Positions 9,501 to 17,928 of a DNA stretch of 64,000 nucleotides are shown here, one piece after another. How positions within the stretch are numbered: the stretch's first letter is position 1; each line of letters starts with the position of its first letter. A program made the translations under genes and the position numbers. Source of the DNA: Bacillota bacterium (lineage in GTDB: Bacteria; Bacillota; Clostridia; Acetivibrionales; DTU013); contig JAFABI010000070.1 in NCBI GenBank assembly GCA_023426125.1, positions 1 through 64,000 on the forward strand, in the 5' to 3' direction. The notes under the pieces were generated by a model that had not been told where the DNA came from, searched no databases, and worked only from the letters and a program-made list of their open reading frames with translations.

Positions 9501-11272
9501 CCAAAAAACTACCTACCTGGCGCGTCGCTTTCGCCATGATCCGTTTTCGTCCCGGTCTCTGGGTGATCAACCTGGTATCCATGATCGTTCTTATGGTAGC
9601 CAACCAGACACCGGGTCTTGTCATGCGGGAGTTTTTCAATACGGTTACACAACAGGCTCCTGCGCGTTTTGACATACTGACCCTGATAGCCTTCCTGTTC
9701 GTTTGCGAGTTGGGACGGCTCCTAGGAGCATTCGGCCTCATTAGTTCAAATGTGCCGTTCTTTGTACATAATATGACCTTGTTAAGGCGCAACATGCTGA
9801 AGCATATTTTAAAACGGCCCGGCGCCAAGGCGCTGCCGGATTCACCCGGCGAAGCGCTCAGCCGGTTCCGGGGAGATGTATTCGAACTGCCGCTGTTTGC
9901 CTTGTGGCTCAATAACCTTCAAGGCATGCTGGTTTTTATCATCATCGCGGTCATAGTCATGTGCCGGGTAAGCGTGACGATTACTTTGCTGGCCTTGCTT
10001 CCATTCGTCGTGGTAGGTGTGGTATCCAACACTGCTTCCAAAAAGGTGGAGGAGTACCGGAGGGCCAGCCGTAAGGCTACAGGTATCATTTCGGGCTTTC
10101 TTGGCGAGCTGTTTGCCTCGGTGCAGGCAATAAAGGTAGCTGCAGCCGAAAAGAATGTGATCCGCCACCTCCGGCATTTGAATGAGGAGCGCCGGAAGGT
10201 TTCGCTCAAGGACCGGCTTTTCAATGAAATCCTGGGTTCTGTCTTTCGCAATGCCGCGAATATCGGAACCAGTGCCGTCCTCATCCTGGCAGGGCAGGCC
10301 ATGCATGACAAAACCTTTACCGTGGGAGATTTCGCTCTGTTTGTTTTTTATCTTCAATTCATCAGCGAGTTTACTGCTTTCATCGGCATGCTGATCGCAC
10401 GCTATAAGCAGATCGAGGTCTCTGTGGAGCGAATGGGCAAATTGATGGAGGGGTCCGAGCCTGGAGCCCTGGTGAAGCCGGAACCGGTCTACCTGGATGG
10501 AACTCTCCCGGAAGTGCGGTATAAAGAGAAAACGAAAGAGACCGAACTACAGGATCTCATTGTAAAAAACCTCAGTTATACTTACCCTCAAACCGATAAC
10601 GGCATAAAAGGGGTGGATGTAACTCTGCGCAAAGGTTCATTTACCGTTATCACCGGCAGGAACGGCTGCGGCAAAACCACCTTGCTCAGGACAATGCTGG
10701 GGCTTTTGCCCAAAGATGCCGGAGATATCTTCTGGAACGGGCAGCTTGTTGCGGACCCCGGACATTTCTTCATACCTCCGCAAAGCGCATACACAGCCCA
10801 AATCCCGCGTTTGTTCAGCGATTCCATCCGGGATAACATACTGATGGGGCTCGCGGCGGAAGACAAGGATATAGACCGGGCGATCAGGATGGCCGTAATG
10901 GAATATGATCTGGAATGCCTGGAGAGCGGCCTGTCGACGAAAATCGGTCCACGGGGCATCAAGCTCTCCGGGGGGCAAATACAGCGGACGGCTGCCGCCC
11001 GAATGTTCGTACGGCAGTCTGATTTGCTGGTATTTGACGATCTTTCAAGTGCTTTGGATGTGGAGACGGAAAAAACTCTGTGGGAACGGGTCTTCCGGCA
11101 GAGTACGGCCACATGCCTGGTAGTGTCGCACCGTAAAGCCGCTTTACGGCGGGCCGACAATATTATTGTGCTGAAAGATGGCAGAGTGGAGGCACAGGGC
11201 AAGCTGGAAGAGCTGCTGGGAAACTGCGAGGAGATGCGCCAGCTCTGGTATGGGTCTGCAGGTTCAGCTTAG
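9497..11272 (+). CDS. ABC exporter half-transporter, subunit 2 (degenerate Walker B)
   Basis: 591 residues with an exporter-type membrane domain (about 1-320) and ATPase domain (about 350-591). Walker A is GRNGCGKTT, the signature LSGGQ is canonical, and Walker B is LLVFDDLSSALD where Asp replaces the catalytic Glu. In a head-to-tail heterodimer its LSGGQ would complete the active site of subunit 1, whereas its own Asp plus the partner's LSAGE make the inactive site. That is the pattern of asymmetric exporters such as TM287/288 and BmrCD. No regulator is adjacent. It is followed by the convergent deoC operon with no obvious terminator hairpin in the 74-base gap. Confidence 0.88.
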   Translation: MTKKLPTWRVAFAMIRFRPGLWVINLVSMIVLMVANQTPGLVMREFFNTVTQQAPARFDILTLIAFLFVCELGRLLGAFGLISSNVPFFVHNMTLLRRNMLKHILKRPGAKALPDSPGEALSRFRGDVFELPLFALWLNNLQGMLVFIIIAVIVMCRVSVTITLLALLPFVVVGVVSNTASKKVEEYRRASRKATGIISGFLGELFASVQAIKVAAAEKNVIRHLRHLNEERRKVSLKDRLFNEILGSVFRNAANIGTSAVLILAGQAMHDKTFTVGDFALFVFYLQFISEFTAFIGMLIARYKQIEVSVERMGKLMEGSEPGALVKPEPVYLDGTLPEVRYKEKTKETELQDLIVKNLSYTYPQTDNGIKGVDVTLRKGSFTVITGRNGCGKTTLLRTMLGLLPKDAGDIFWNGQLVADPGHFFIPPQSAYTAQIPRLFSDSIRDNILMGLAAEDKDIDRAIRMAVMEYDLECLESGLSTKIGPRGIKLSGGQIQRTAAARMFVRQSDLLVFDDLSSALDVETEKTLWERVFRQSTATCLVVSHRKAALRRADNIIVLKDGRVEAQGKLEELLGNCEEMRQLWYGSAGSA

Positions 11273-11346
11273 TAAGAATTTCTTCCCCTTTGCCCATAAT
11301 AGCCGAAGGGTTTGCAGCCATGCATAAAAACCCAACCGACTATCTG

Positions 11347-12090
11347 CTATTTACCACCGGTTACGATACTGACGCCTGAACCCGTTCCAATCCGTGAAGC
11401 GCCCGCGTTCACCATTTTTATGACAAGCTCTGCCGTGCGGACGCCCGTTGATGCTTTGACGCCCATTTCCGGTCCGACCGTCTGCTTCATCAGCGCCACG
11501 TCCTCTGCGGTTGCACCGCTTTTGCTAAATCCGGAGGAGGTCTTTACAAAATTGGCTCCCATGTCCTTTGCCACCTGGCAAACCTTCACCTTTTCCTCCT
11601 CCGTAAGCAGGCAGGTCTCAATGATGACCTTGACCTGCGCCTGGCCTGCGGCGGCGTCCACAACGGCTTTGATATCCTTTGCTACGAGGTCGTAGTCTCC
11701 GTCTTTCACCGCTCCGATATTAATCACCATATCCACTTCCTGTGCGCCATTTGCAATGGCATCCCTCGTTTCAACCGCTTTCACAAGGGAAGTAGTGGCG
11801 CCCAGAGGAAAGCCTATGACCGTACATACTTTTACTGCTGTCCCTGCCAGGAGGTCCGCGGCATATCTTACGTGCGTCGGGTTAAAACATACGCCCGCAA
11901 AATTGTATTCAACCGCTTCCTTGCAGAATCTTTCAATCGTTGTTTTAGTTGTATCGGCATGCAAAACTGTGTGATCTATATACTTCGACAGGCTCCCCGG
12001 GTCTGCCATTCCTTCGGCGGGAACACTGCCGTTCCCTTCCCGGTTCAAAACATCTTTTCCAATTCCCTCAGCCAATTTACCATCCTTCAT
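11347..12090 (-). CDS. deoC: Deoxyribose-phosphate aldolase
   Basis: 247 residues from ATG 12090, which has GGGGTGA five bases upstream. DeoC splits 2-deoxyribose 5-phosphate to glyceraldehyde 3-phosphate and acetaldehyde. The Schiff-base lysine lies in [14 protein letters not shown], and the second lysine in [10 protein letters not shown], both family hallmarks; the N-terminal block [13 protein letters not shown] is also typical. It is last in an operon with a URO-D-like gene (85 bases upstream) and a transaldolase. A nucleoside-catabolism operon would normally include deoB or a phosphorylase; instead the neighbours suggest a sugar aldolase/transaldolase cassette. Confidence 0.93.
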   Translation of the reverse strand: MKDGKLAEGIGKDVLNREGNGSVPAEGMADPGSLSKYIDHTVLHADTTKTTIERFCKEAVEYNFAGVCFNPTHVRYAADLLAGTAVKVCTVIGFPLGATTSLVKAVETRDAIANGAQEVDMVINIGAVKDGDYDLVAKDIKAVVDAAAGQAQVKVIIETCLLTEEEKVKVCQVAKDMGANFVKTSSGFSKSGATAEDVALMKQTVGPEMGVKASTGVRTAELVIKMVNAGASRIGTGSGVSIVTGGK

Positions 12091-12175
12091 CTTAGTCACC
12101 CCATTATTTATAATCATATAATTCATGCACAAAGGCGGTTGCAGCCCGGCAACAGGGCTCGTCATGTCCTGCGGA

Positions 12176-13270
12176 TCACAGATTGTCCACGCCGCGCTGC
12201 GAATTTTCCAAAACATACTCCATCAATCTTTTGGCGTGCTCTAAGGACTGTGCAATAATATGCAGGAAAATGCCTCTGGGCCGAAGCTCCTTTAAAACAC
12301 AGGCGATATCTGCCTCATCCAGTTCTCCCGATACCAGAAGATTCTTTTTATCAAGTATTTTTCTGAACACAGGAAGCATTTGCTTTATGGAAGGTCCCTC
12401 CACATCCTTGTTTACCTCAATTACTGTTAATCCGTCCATTGCCAGGACTTCATCCAGGATAAAAAAGGAAACCGGATGCAGGTGCATTAAGGAAAATTCA
12501 TACGCCTTGCAAAGGTTCTCATCGGGCTCCTTTAAAAACTCCCTGTAAAACGAAGGCGAGAGCAAGGCCGAAAGGTCCTCCTGAAACCAAATGCATTTTC
12601 CGGGCGCCCATACGGGATACATTCCCATGGAATATCCTCCGTGAAAGGCCGATATTCTTTCATAATGGTGCCGGAGGATCTCTATGAGAATGCCGCTTAT
12701 TTTTAAAAGCACCCCCTTCATCCTCTCCGGCTCATCACACAAAGCGCAAATAAGCTCCGTTTGCCCTATAAGGGCCCCTGCCGCATCGGAACAGCCGCGC
12801 AGCAAAGGCTGGCCTGCCGGGAATCTGCCCGCTGCCAGCCGGTCCAGCTTGCTTAAAAATTCCATGTATTTACAGAACCATGGATTTTCCGGGTTAAGTG
12901 AAATTTTTTCAAGCTCGTCGATGGATCTGACGCAAGGGTGGGTTACCAGGCTGTGTTCCGTCCCGTAGACATCACAACCAAGAATGGCTTCCAGCCATGG
13001 GACGGCATTGAACGGCTCAGCCGTCCAAAAGGCGTCCTGTCCAATGCTCAGGCTTTCGTGAAACATTTTGTCGTATTCCTCAAGGAAAGCATCCACATCC
13101 ACCATATCCGGCGTAATCCTTTGCCCTGCGACAAAGAGATGCCTCGCCGATTTGAACTGGCTGCTAAAAAAGCCGGCGCCGACTTTAAAGCCAATCAGCG
13201 GCCTTTTGATATCCTGCCTGTTCCAGTAAGATTTATGCAGATTCAGTCCATCTGCCGCACCCATATTCAT
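12176..13270 (-). CDS. Uroporphyrinogen decarboxylase-like (URO-D/MtaA superfamily) protein
   Basis: 364 residues from ATG 13270 (GGGAGG five bases upstream). The fold is suggested by the order of elements: an N-terminal [13 protein letters not shown], a middle segment with [59 protein letters not shown], and a C-terminal [25 protein letters not shown]. These match the URO-D superfamily, which includes corrinoid methyltransferases as well as heme enzymes. There is no heme or corrinoid gene nearby, so true HemE activity is unlikely. Its partners transaldolase and DeoC imply a role in an unrecognised sugar or sugar-acid pathway. Confidence 0.7.
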   Translation of the reverse strand: MNMGAADGLNLHKSYWNRQDIKRPLIGFKVGAGFFSSQFKSARHLFVAGQRITPDMVDVDAFLEEYDKMFHESLSIGQDAFWTAEPFNAVPWLEAILGCDVYGTEHSLVTHPCVRSIDELEKISLNPENPWFCKYMEFLSKLDRLAAGRFPAGQPLLRGCSDAAGALIGQTELICALCDEPERMKGVLLKISGILIEILRHHYERISAFHGGYSMGMYPVWAPGKCIWFQEDLSALLSPSFYREFLKEPDENLCKAYEFSLMHLHPVSFFILDEVLAMDGLTVIEVNKDVEGPSIKQMLPVFRKILDKKNLLVSGELDEADIACVLKELRPRGIFLHIIAQSLEHAKRLMEYVLENSQRGVDNL

Positions 13271-13318
13271 CCTTGCCTCCCGTGCCCCCAGCACATGCTG
13301 CATTTTTTCATGACCATC

Positions 13319-14371
13319 TCAAGACTGCCGTCCCGTTTCTGAAGAATAAGCCTCCAAAGGCAGCCATCCTGCCTCGACAAACTGGGATAAGGTCTTCTGC
13401 GTGACGCCATATGTAATGAACTCCTTTGGCTTCATCCCCTCGGGGTCGTATGCTCTTACGAATTCCGGCAATTTTTCCAGCCGTTTGATCACCTCAGGGT
13501 CTACCGGAATATGAATACGTTCATGGAACGGCGCTTCAAGCTTTGACACCATTGCCTGGATTTTGGGAGCCGTGGAAAAAACCATATCGGCGCCGGCCAG
13601 CTCGGTCATATGGTTTGCACCCCGCATTCCGGCAGGCATGATGACCGCTTCATATTTTCTTTCCTTGAAGATGGCGTAAGCCCTTTTCGCTACGGCAATT
13701 CCCGCCTGAAGGATATCCTCTTCGGCGACACCCGTCCTTCCATCCATGGCCACATCCCTGAGATAATCGTCCAGCCTCCCGATCATCAAAACAGCGAAAC
13801 ATCCTGCAGGCCGGATCCCCGCCTTTTTCGCCTTTGCGGCGCCTTTCCGGTAGCCTTCGCCGACGGCTATGGCCTGAGGGACCGTAAAGCTTGCCGTAAC
13901 TGTAACAGGAATACCTTCGGCAGCGCATTCTTCCAGAACTTCCAGCCCTGCTGCGGTTGCCGGCAGCTTGACCGTAATGTTCGGCGCCCATTTGCCGAGC
14001 CTGCGCGCCATGGCAAGCATCGCTTCCGCATTTCCCGGTTTCGTCGGATTTACCTGGGCACAGACATATCCCTGTTCCCCGTTGGTTTTTCTAAAGGTTG
14101 GCAGCAATAGTTCCGCAAGGCTTGTTGTGACTTTTTGAAGGATCGCCTCCGCCTTTTCCTCTCCCCGGAGATCTTTCGGTACCTCTGCCAGAGCAGGCTG
14201 CCAGATTTCCGGCCTGGAAAAAAGCGAAAGCTTTATCAGCAGTGGATTGGTAGTAACCCCTACCGCTCCCTTTTGAATGCTTTCCTTTAATTCGTCCGGG
14301 TCGGCGGAATCATGCCACCAATTCGAACACGTCTCACGGGAAAGCCACCATAGAAATTTATTCTCACTCAT
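13319..14371 (-). CDS. Transaldolase family protein
   Basis: 350 residues from ATG 14371. The N-terminus has DPDELKESIQKGAVGVTTNPLLI and the Schiff-base lysine lies in NITVKLPATAAGLEVLEE; GIPVTVTASFTVPQA and the ASRR-equivalent AGCFAVLMIGRLDDYL follow. It moves a dihydroxyacetone unit between sugars in the classical family. It is longer than the 215-residue TalC/Fsa type. The SD before ATG 14371 is poor (AGGA), and the same frame extends 92 codons further upstream through an inverted binding-protein fragment into a yesM 5' end, so translation may now begin at the yesM start (14599). It is first in the transaldolase / URO-D-like / deoC operon. Confidence 0.82.
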   Translation of the reverse strand: MSENKFLWWLSRETCSNWWHDSADPDELKESIQKGAVGVTTNPLLIKLSLFSRPEIWQPALAEVPKDLRGEEKAEAILQKVTTSLAELLLPTFRKTNGEQGYVCAQVNPTKPGNAEAMLAMARRLGKWAPNITVKLPATAAGLEVLEECAAEGIPVTVTASFTVPQAIAVGEGYRKGAAKAKKAGIRPAGCFAVLMIGRLDDYLRDVAMDGRTGVAEEDILQAGIAVAKRAYAIFKERKYEAVIMPAGMRGANHMTELAGADMVFSTAPKIQAMVSKLEAPFHERIHIPVDPEVIKRLEKLPEFVRAYDPEGMKPKEFITYGVTQKTLSQFVEAGWLPLEAYSSETGRQS

Positions 14372-14372
14372 G

Positions 14373-14441
14373 GATCCTACACACGGCGTCGAGGGCGAGG
14401 ACTGGACGGTGGGCGCAGAGGGCAAGGAATATTCCACCTGA
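14373..14441 (+). pseudogene. Fragment of a sugar-binding lipoprotein gene, inverted
   Basis: On the plus strand this frame reads DPTHGVEGEDWTVGAEGKEYS then stops. The GVEG..DWTVGA.GK pattern is common near the C-terminus of LplA/LipO-type solute-binding proteins. It lies exactly between the transaldolase start and the yesM remnant, which are on the minus strand, so it marks the junction of a rearrangement. The assignment rests on about 20 residues. Confidence 0.4.
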
Positions 14442-14599
14442 TCTTCCATTAAGGAAGTTGAGACATAGTAATTTATGTAGCTGATCAATAACATCGGCAA
14501 TGTAGTGACAAGGATAAAGCTGGGAACCAGCCGATTTCTGTAACTTAGTCCATACAGGGCCTTAAGGATTTTGCTTGAAAAAGATTTGAATAGTTTCAT
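14441..14599 (-). pseudogene. 5' end of a yesM-type sensor kinase gene
   Basis: The frame starting at ATG 14599 (GGAAG nine bases upstream) encodes an N-terminal basic segment, then RLVPSFILVTTLPMLLISY as a membrane helix and INYYVSTSLMEDQVE. This is the typical beginning of YesM-family kinases (first helix plus start of the extracellular sensor). The rest of the kinase is absent and the frame runs on into the transaldolase. Confidence 0.65.
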
Positions 14600-14698
14600 G
14601 TCCATACACTTCCGCATGTATATATTTTCAGCAACCAACCCTATCATAACACAACTTACTGGTTCGCATGATCCTTGTGAGCATGGATGGTACCTTTT

Positions 14699-15670
14699 TT
14701 AATAGTGAAATATGTCACCTGCGATTTCAAGGCCTGTGTTCAGGCCTTCGCCCTCAAAAACCGTATTGCCGCTTTTATCCGCAAGCTTCACTTCGACTAC
14801 CGCCGTTATGCTCTCCAATATCTCCCTGGACATCAATCCGTTTTTGGGAGCCTTAAGAATCCCTCCGGTGGAATGCCTTGCAGTTATTTCCATTTGCATA
14901 TGCCTGTCGGCAAGAACGGCTGACAAAATATTGTCCTTATAACTTAAAGAAACAATTTCGGCCCTTGTATATGTAGCAAAGTGAAACATCCTGTCCCTTA
15001 TGCGGATAAAGGAAATGAAGCCTATAAAATATTTTGCCATCCATGGTATCTTTGCCACCGAAAACATGAGTGAAACATCGCCTGCATTGAAGTGATTCGA
15101 TTGCAGCCAGATCCATGCCTCAGGAAAGGAGCAGCCCCAATCCTTTTCAATGTAGCCGTAGCCTTTGCTGAAATCAGCTTCTTCGCCGCATATGACCAAC
15201 TGTCCGGAGATTTCATGGTGTATATTCACTATGCCATGATAGCATTCCATGAAAGGAATAAAAGAATAGGGTCCCATAATGCCAGGGCGAAATAAGGTTT
15301 TGGGGTACGGGATGATATTTTCAAACGTAAGACGGCCTTTTACGGTCAGCTCATCGCTACTGATGTCAAGGCAAATATCCCTTTCGGAAAAATAATTGTC
15401 CCCGATCTCTACTTCAAATCGATTTGGATTAAATCTGAAAGCGGTTAAATCATACCGCAAATAACGGACTCTGGATCTGCTAACATCCATTACCTGCAGA
15501 AAAGCATGCGGATCATTGCCGGTCTTGTCCATTGATATGCCCGGGATCAGGGCCAGGACATTTTCCATCCTGCTGTCTATAAGCTTGTAATACCAGCCTT
15601 CAAAGTAGTTCCTTCTTTTGTTCCTGCCTTGAAAGATTCCGGGATCGGCTATTTTTTTTAATAGATACAT
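14699..15670 (-). CDS. Tocopherol-cyclase-like protein
   Basis: 323 residues. The N-terminal YFEGWYYKLID and the central GYGYIEKDWGCSFPEAWIWLQSNHF are the hallmark blocks of the tocopherol cyclase-like family (a lipocalin/DUF2804-type beta barrel). Bacteria outside the cyanobacteria have such proteins without making tocopherol, and the function in Firmicutes is not established. No signal peptide or membrane helix is evident. It follows the DUF1905 gene by 12 bases, so the two are likely cotranscribed. SD AAGGA is nine bases from the ATG. Confidence 0.78.
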   Translation of the reverse strand: MYLLKKIADPGIFQGRNKRRNYFEGWYYKLIDSRMENVLALIPGISMDKTGNDPHAFLQVMDVSRSRVRYLRYDLTAFRFNPNRFEVEIGDNYFSERDICLDISSDELTVKGRLTFENIIPYPKTLFRPGIMGPYSFIPFMECYHGIVNIHHEISGQLVICGEEADFSKGYGYIEKDWGCSFPEAWIWLQSNHFNAGDVSLMFSVAKIPWMAKYFIGFISFIRIRDRMFHFATYTRAEIVSLSYKDNILSAVLADRHMQMEITARHSTGGILKAPKNGLMSREILESITAVVEVKLADKSGNTVFEGEGLNTGLEIAGDIFHY

Positions 15671-15682
15671 GCCAATTAATCC

Positions 15683-15958
15683 TTATTTTCCAACCAGTCT
15701 CTCCCTGATTGTCACTTTCACCTTATCTCCGGGCTGCTTGCCGATTTTAGCCCTGATATCCTTTCTTATTCCGATGATGTGGCAGGGAGTCTGCATTTTC
15801 ATGAGGCTGCCGTCATAAGGTTCGCCGTCAAAGGTTGCGTGAACCGGCACCCTTCCCCTTCCAAACTCGGCCTTTACATCAAAAGGTATCTCAATGTATG
15901 CGCCGTCAATATCGGGCACTTTCCTGATTTCCGCTTCAAACCCGTATAACTTGCCCAT
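15683..15958 (-). CDS. DUF1905 domain protein
   Basis: 91 residues: [45 protein letters not shown], then a C-terminal [23 protein letters not shown]. That is the DUF1905 pattern, a small beta-barrel often fused to or next to YdeI/OmpD-type domains. The biochemical role is unknown. It leads a two-gene unit with the tocopherol-cyclase-like gene. The SD is weak (AGAGG at 12 bases). Confidence 0.75.
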   Translation of the reverse strand: MGKLYGFEAEIRKVPDIDGAYIEIPFDVKAEFGRGRVPVHATFDGEPYDGSLMKMQTPCHIIGIRKDIRAKIGKQPGDKVKVTIRERLVGK

Positions 15959-16014
15959 CTGTAAATTATACCTCTTTCTTTCGTATTCTATTCTACCACT
16001 AAATCGTGAACCCT

Positions 16015-16128
16015 ATGACTCCCCGCGAACTTATGATGACTGCAATACGCCATGGAGTACCTGACCGTGTTCCGGTGGCGCCGGATATTTCCAATGTTGC
16101 CGGTCAGTTATTTTCTTTAAACGCTTGA
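16015..16128 (+). pseudogene. N-terminal relic of a uroporphyrinogen decarboxylase-family gene
   Basis: A 37-codon frame starting ATG 16015 reads MTPRELMMTAIRHGVPDRVP followed by VAPDISN, the characteristic N-terminus of URO-D-family methyltransferase/decarboxylase proteins, and then stops. Nothing of the remaining ~300 residues follows. It is not a copy of the URO-D-like gene at 12.2-13.3 kb, whose N-terminus differs. An overlapping minus-strand open frame is not supported. Confidence 0.55.
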
Positions 16129-16181
16129 TTCGTCCGGAATCCAGTCCTATTTCCTCTGCTGTACAGTCATCTAATTTATCA

Positions 16182-16928
16182 CTAACCCGGCATACCGTCA
16201 AACAATTCCCTAACATCGACGCCTAGACCTTCAAAGGCCATTGAACTTGCGGTCTCACCCATCTTGTAGACCTCCATCCGGTCAGCTTTACGATCTGCGA
16301 AGGAATAGATGGTGATTCTTTTATAGACGATATCAATAATCCAGTATTCGGATACCCCGGACATCATATATGTATTGAGCTTGTAAACCATGTCCCTGCT
16401 TCTTGTGCTGTCGGAAAGTATCTCCAGGGTCAGTGCCGGCGTCCCCATGTATCTTCTTTTTTCATTTATATTGTTTTCCATGTCGCAGAGGACAATCAGA
16501 TCAGGCTGAAGCACATCCGGGTCCTTAATGTCCTTTTTTCTGAAATGGATATCAAAAGGTGCAATAAAAGGCCTGCATTTCTTTCCTTTAAAAAAGTCCT
16601 TGAAAATCACAAGCAAATCTCCCAAAATAGCCTGATGGTCAACATCCGGCGAACCCATAACAATAATCTCACCGTTCAGGAACTCCATCCTGGCAGTGCT
16701 TTTGCTGTAGATCTCCATAAACTCTTCATAGGAAACCGTTTTTTTGTTGTATTCGTAATTCACCGCATTTTCTTTTACCGTATAATACTTCTCGATGTCG
16801 GAAACATAAGGTACCAGCCTTGCTACCCGCACGTTGTTTTTCGTAATGATCACTTCGCCGTTTTCATCCGTGACATGCTTTAAGTACTGACCAAAGCCGT
16901 TTTTCATTTCACTTGCCGTTGCAAACAT
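16182..16928 (-). CDS. Phd/YefM antitoxin-like domain fused to a Uma2 (DUF820) nuclease-fold domain
   Basis: 248 residues from ATG 16928 (GGAGGTG seven bases upstream). Residues ~1-45 (FATASEMKNGFGQYLKHVTDENGEVIITKNNVRVARLVPY) are a Phd/YefM-type DNA-binding antitoxin domain. Residues ~70-245 are a Uma2/DUF820 domain with a PD-(D/E)XK-like fold: MEFLNGEI near 95, KDPDVLQPDLIVL near 155, and GTPALTLEILSDSTR..YWIID. Uma2 proteins are widespread and mostly uncharacterised. The promoter carries two TGTACA motifs as in yefM operators, so the protein probably represses itself. A one-gene fused toxin-antitoxin-like unit is a reasonable inference. Confidence 0.8.
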   Translation of the reverse strand: MFATASEMKNGFGQYLKHVTDENGEVIITKNNVRVARLVPYVSDIEKYYTVKENAVNYEYNKKTVSYEEFMEIYSKSTARMEFLNGEIIVMGSPDVDHQAILGDLLVIFKDFFKGKKCRPFIAPFDIHFRKKDIKDPDVLQPDLIVLCDMENNINEKRRYMGTPALTLEILSDSTRSRDMVYKLNTYMMSGVSEYWIIDIVYKRITIYSFADRKADRMEVYKMGETASSMAFEGLGVDVRELFDGMPG

Positions 16929-16948
16929 AAAAAACACCTCCTGAATAT

Positions 16949-16976
16949 ATTGTACATTACGTTGTACATTTGTCAA
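16949..16976 (-). promoter_or_regulatory. Promoter with YefM-like double TGTACA operator
   Basis: On the minus strand TTGACA (16971-16976), a 16-base spacer and TACAAT (16949-16954) form a strong sigma-A promoter for the Phd-Uma2 gene. Two TGTACA palindromes lie at 16951-16956 (overlapping the -10) and 16963-16968 (inside the spacer), 12 bases centre to centre. The E. coli yefM operator uses TGTACA cores at the same spacing, which supports autorepression by the N-terminal domain. Confidence 0.75.
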
Positions 16977-17033
16977 GAGAAGTGCTGAGCATTTTGTCCA
17001 TTTATTCGTCTATTTTCTTGGCCATTTTCTACA

Positions 17034-17711
17034 TTACCCTACCCCAAGTAGCTTCGCCAATTCCTTGCTGCTTACGTTTTTACTTACGGCTATCCCGTCG
17101 CCAAGTATTCTTTCCCTTGCTTCCTCAGAACTCAATCCCGGATCTGACTTCATCCACTCCGCCGGCGCCCAGTTCTCCACCTTATCATATACGTTTGCCG
17201 GCCATCCGTAAGGCTGCCCGTATTTATCCGTCTTCCGCCTGCTTCCTGCGACCGTGATATAATAATAGCGCTGCAATTCCTTAATCGCATTGTCCACTCT
17301 GCTGCCACCTTTTTTTAACGTGACTCCCATTTCTTGCCGTATATCACACGTAGCCAGCAGGGCCTTTTCTTCAAAAAGCCACCATAGCTGCCAGACCGTC
17401 TGACTTATCTGCCCGGATGATTTTCTTTCCTCCATATGCTCTTCCGGACGAAAAGCCGCATAAAACAAGGGGTACATACGTGCCGACACAAAGCCCTTAT
17501 GCCCTCCCAGAATGCAGCCGAATGCCAGCCGTTTTTCCTCTGCGGCCCTGTCCTTCCAGCACCATGGATCGGTGTCAGGATCTCCTGTATGCCAGTTCCC
17601 CCCTGGCGTCTCCTCCCCAAGAGACGGGAAACCCGGTAATATACTTGATAGCGTCATAAATCCAAGGTCATCCACCCTGCCTATAAAATCTTCATACTTT
17701 TTCAACAACAT
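17034..17711 (-). CDS. Uncharacterised protein, AlkZ-related type
   Basis: 225 residues with a clear SD (GGAGG, seven bases). The N-terminal part GFMTLSSILPGFPSLGEETP then DPWCWKDRAAEEKRLAFGCILGGHKGFVSARMYPLFYAAFRP resembles proteins annotated as AlkZ-related, which are short relatives of winged-helix DNA glycosylases; a winged-helix-like stretch follows (residues ~120-160, QEMGVTLKKGGSRVDNAIKEL). It lacks the QxQ/QxD catalytic motif that I would look for in AlkZ/YcaQ, so glycosylase activity is not claimed. Its stop is 105 bases from the start of the divergent-looking Phd-Uma2 promoter region; both are on the minus strand. Confidence 0.5.
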   Translation of the reverse strand: MLLKKYEDFIGRVDDLGFMTLSSILPGFPSLGEETPGGNWHTGDPDTDPWCWKDRAAEEKRLAFGCILGGHKGFVSARMYPLFYAAFRPEEHMEERKSSGQISQTVWQLWWLFEEKALLATCDIRQEMGVTLKKGGSRVDNAIKELQRYYYITVAGSRRKTDKYGQPYGWPANVYDKVENWAPAEWMKSDPGLSSEEARERILGDGIAVSKNVSSKELAKLLGVG

Positions 17712-17741
17712 CCTTCACTCCTCCTATTATTCCATAAGCAG

Positions 17742-17858
17742 TCAATCTGCAGATAGCATCCATTGCCCACACCATTCCATTTCCGTGGTCACTCCCGGAG
17801 CCTCCCAGTTTATGGGCCATCCTCCGTCTGGCAATTGTTTGGCTTTAAACCCCACCAT
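17742..17858 (-). pseudogene. C-terminal relic resembling a prenyltransferase/squalene-cyclase-repeat protein
   Basis: The frame reads VGFKAKQLPDGGWPINWEAPG then TEMEWCGQWML. The DGGWPI.WE.PG...EW.G pattern is typical of the last repeat of uncharacterised prenyltransferase-like alpha-alpha barrel proteins. There is no plausible start with SD, and the rest of such a gene is missing. It lies in the gap between the AraC-type regulator and the AlkZ-related gene. Confidence 0.35.
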
Positions 17859-17928
17859 GGTTAGTATATCGCACCGAACAAGACAGCTATATGTCGTGTT
17901 CATAATGCAAAAAGTAGTTATTACTGAA

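Noticed and set aside
14441..14647. Reading the yesM-transaldolase frame as a genuine membrane-anchored enzyme
   Set aside because: The linker is antisense of a binding-protein fragment, so a rearrangement is more likely than a designed fusion; kept as a finding to test rather than annotated as one protein.
14668..14720. Plus-strand MILVSMDGTFFNSE, similar to the first motif of HAD hydrolases
   Set aside because: Only about 13 residues match and the sequence then overlaps the real tocopherol-cyclase-like gene; chance cannot be excluded.
16031..16216. 61-codon minus-strand frame opposite the URO-D relic
   Set aside because: No SD, no recognisable similarity, and it overlaps both the relic and the end of the Phd-Uma2 gene.
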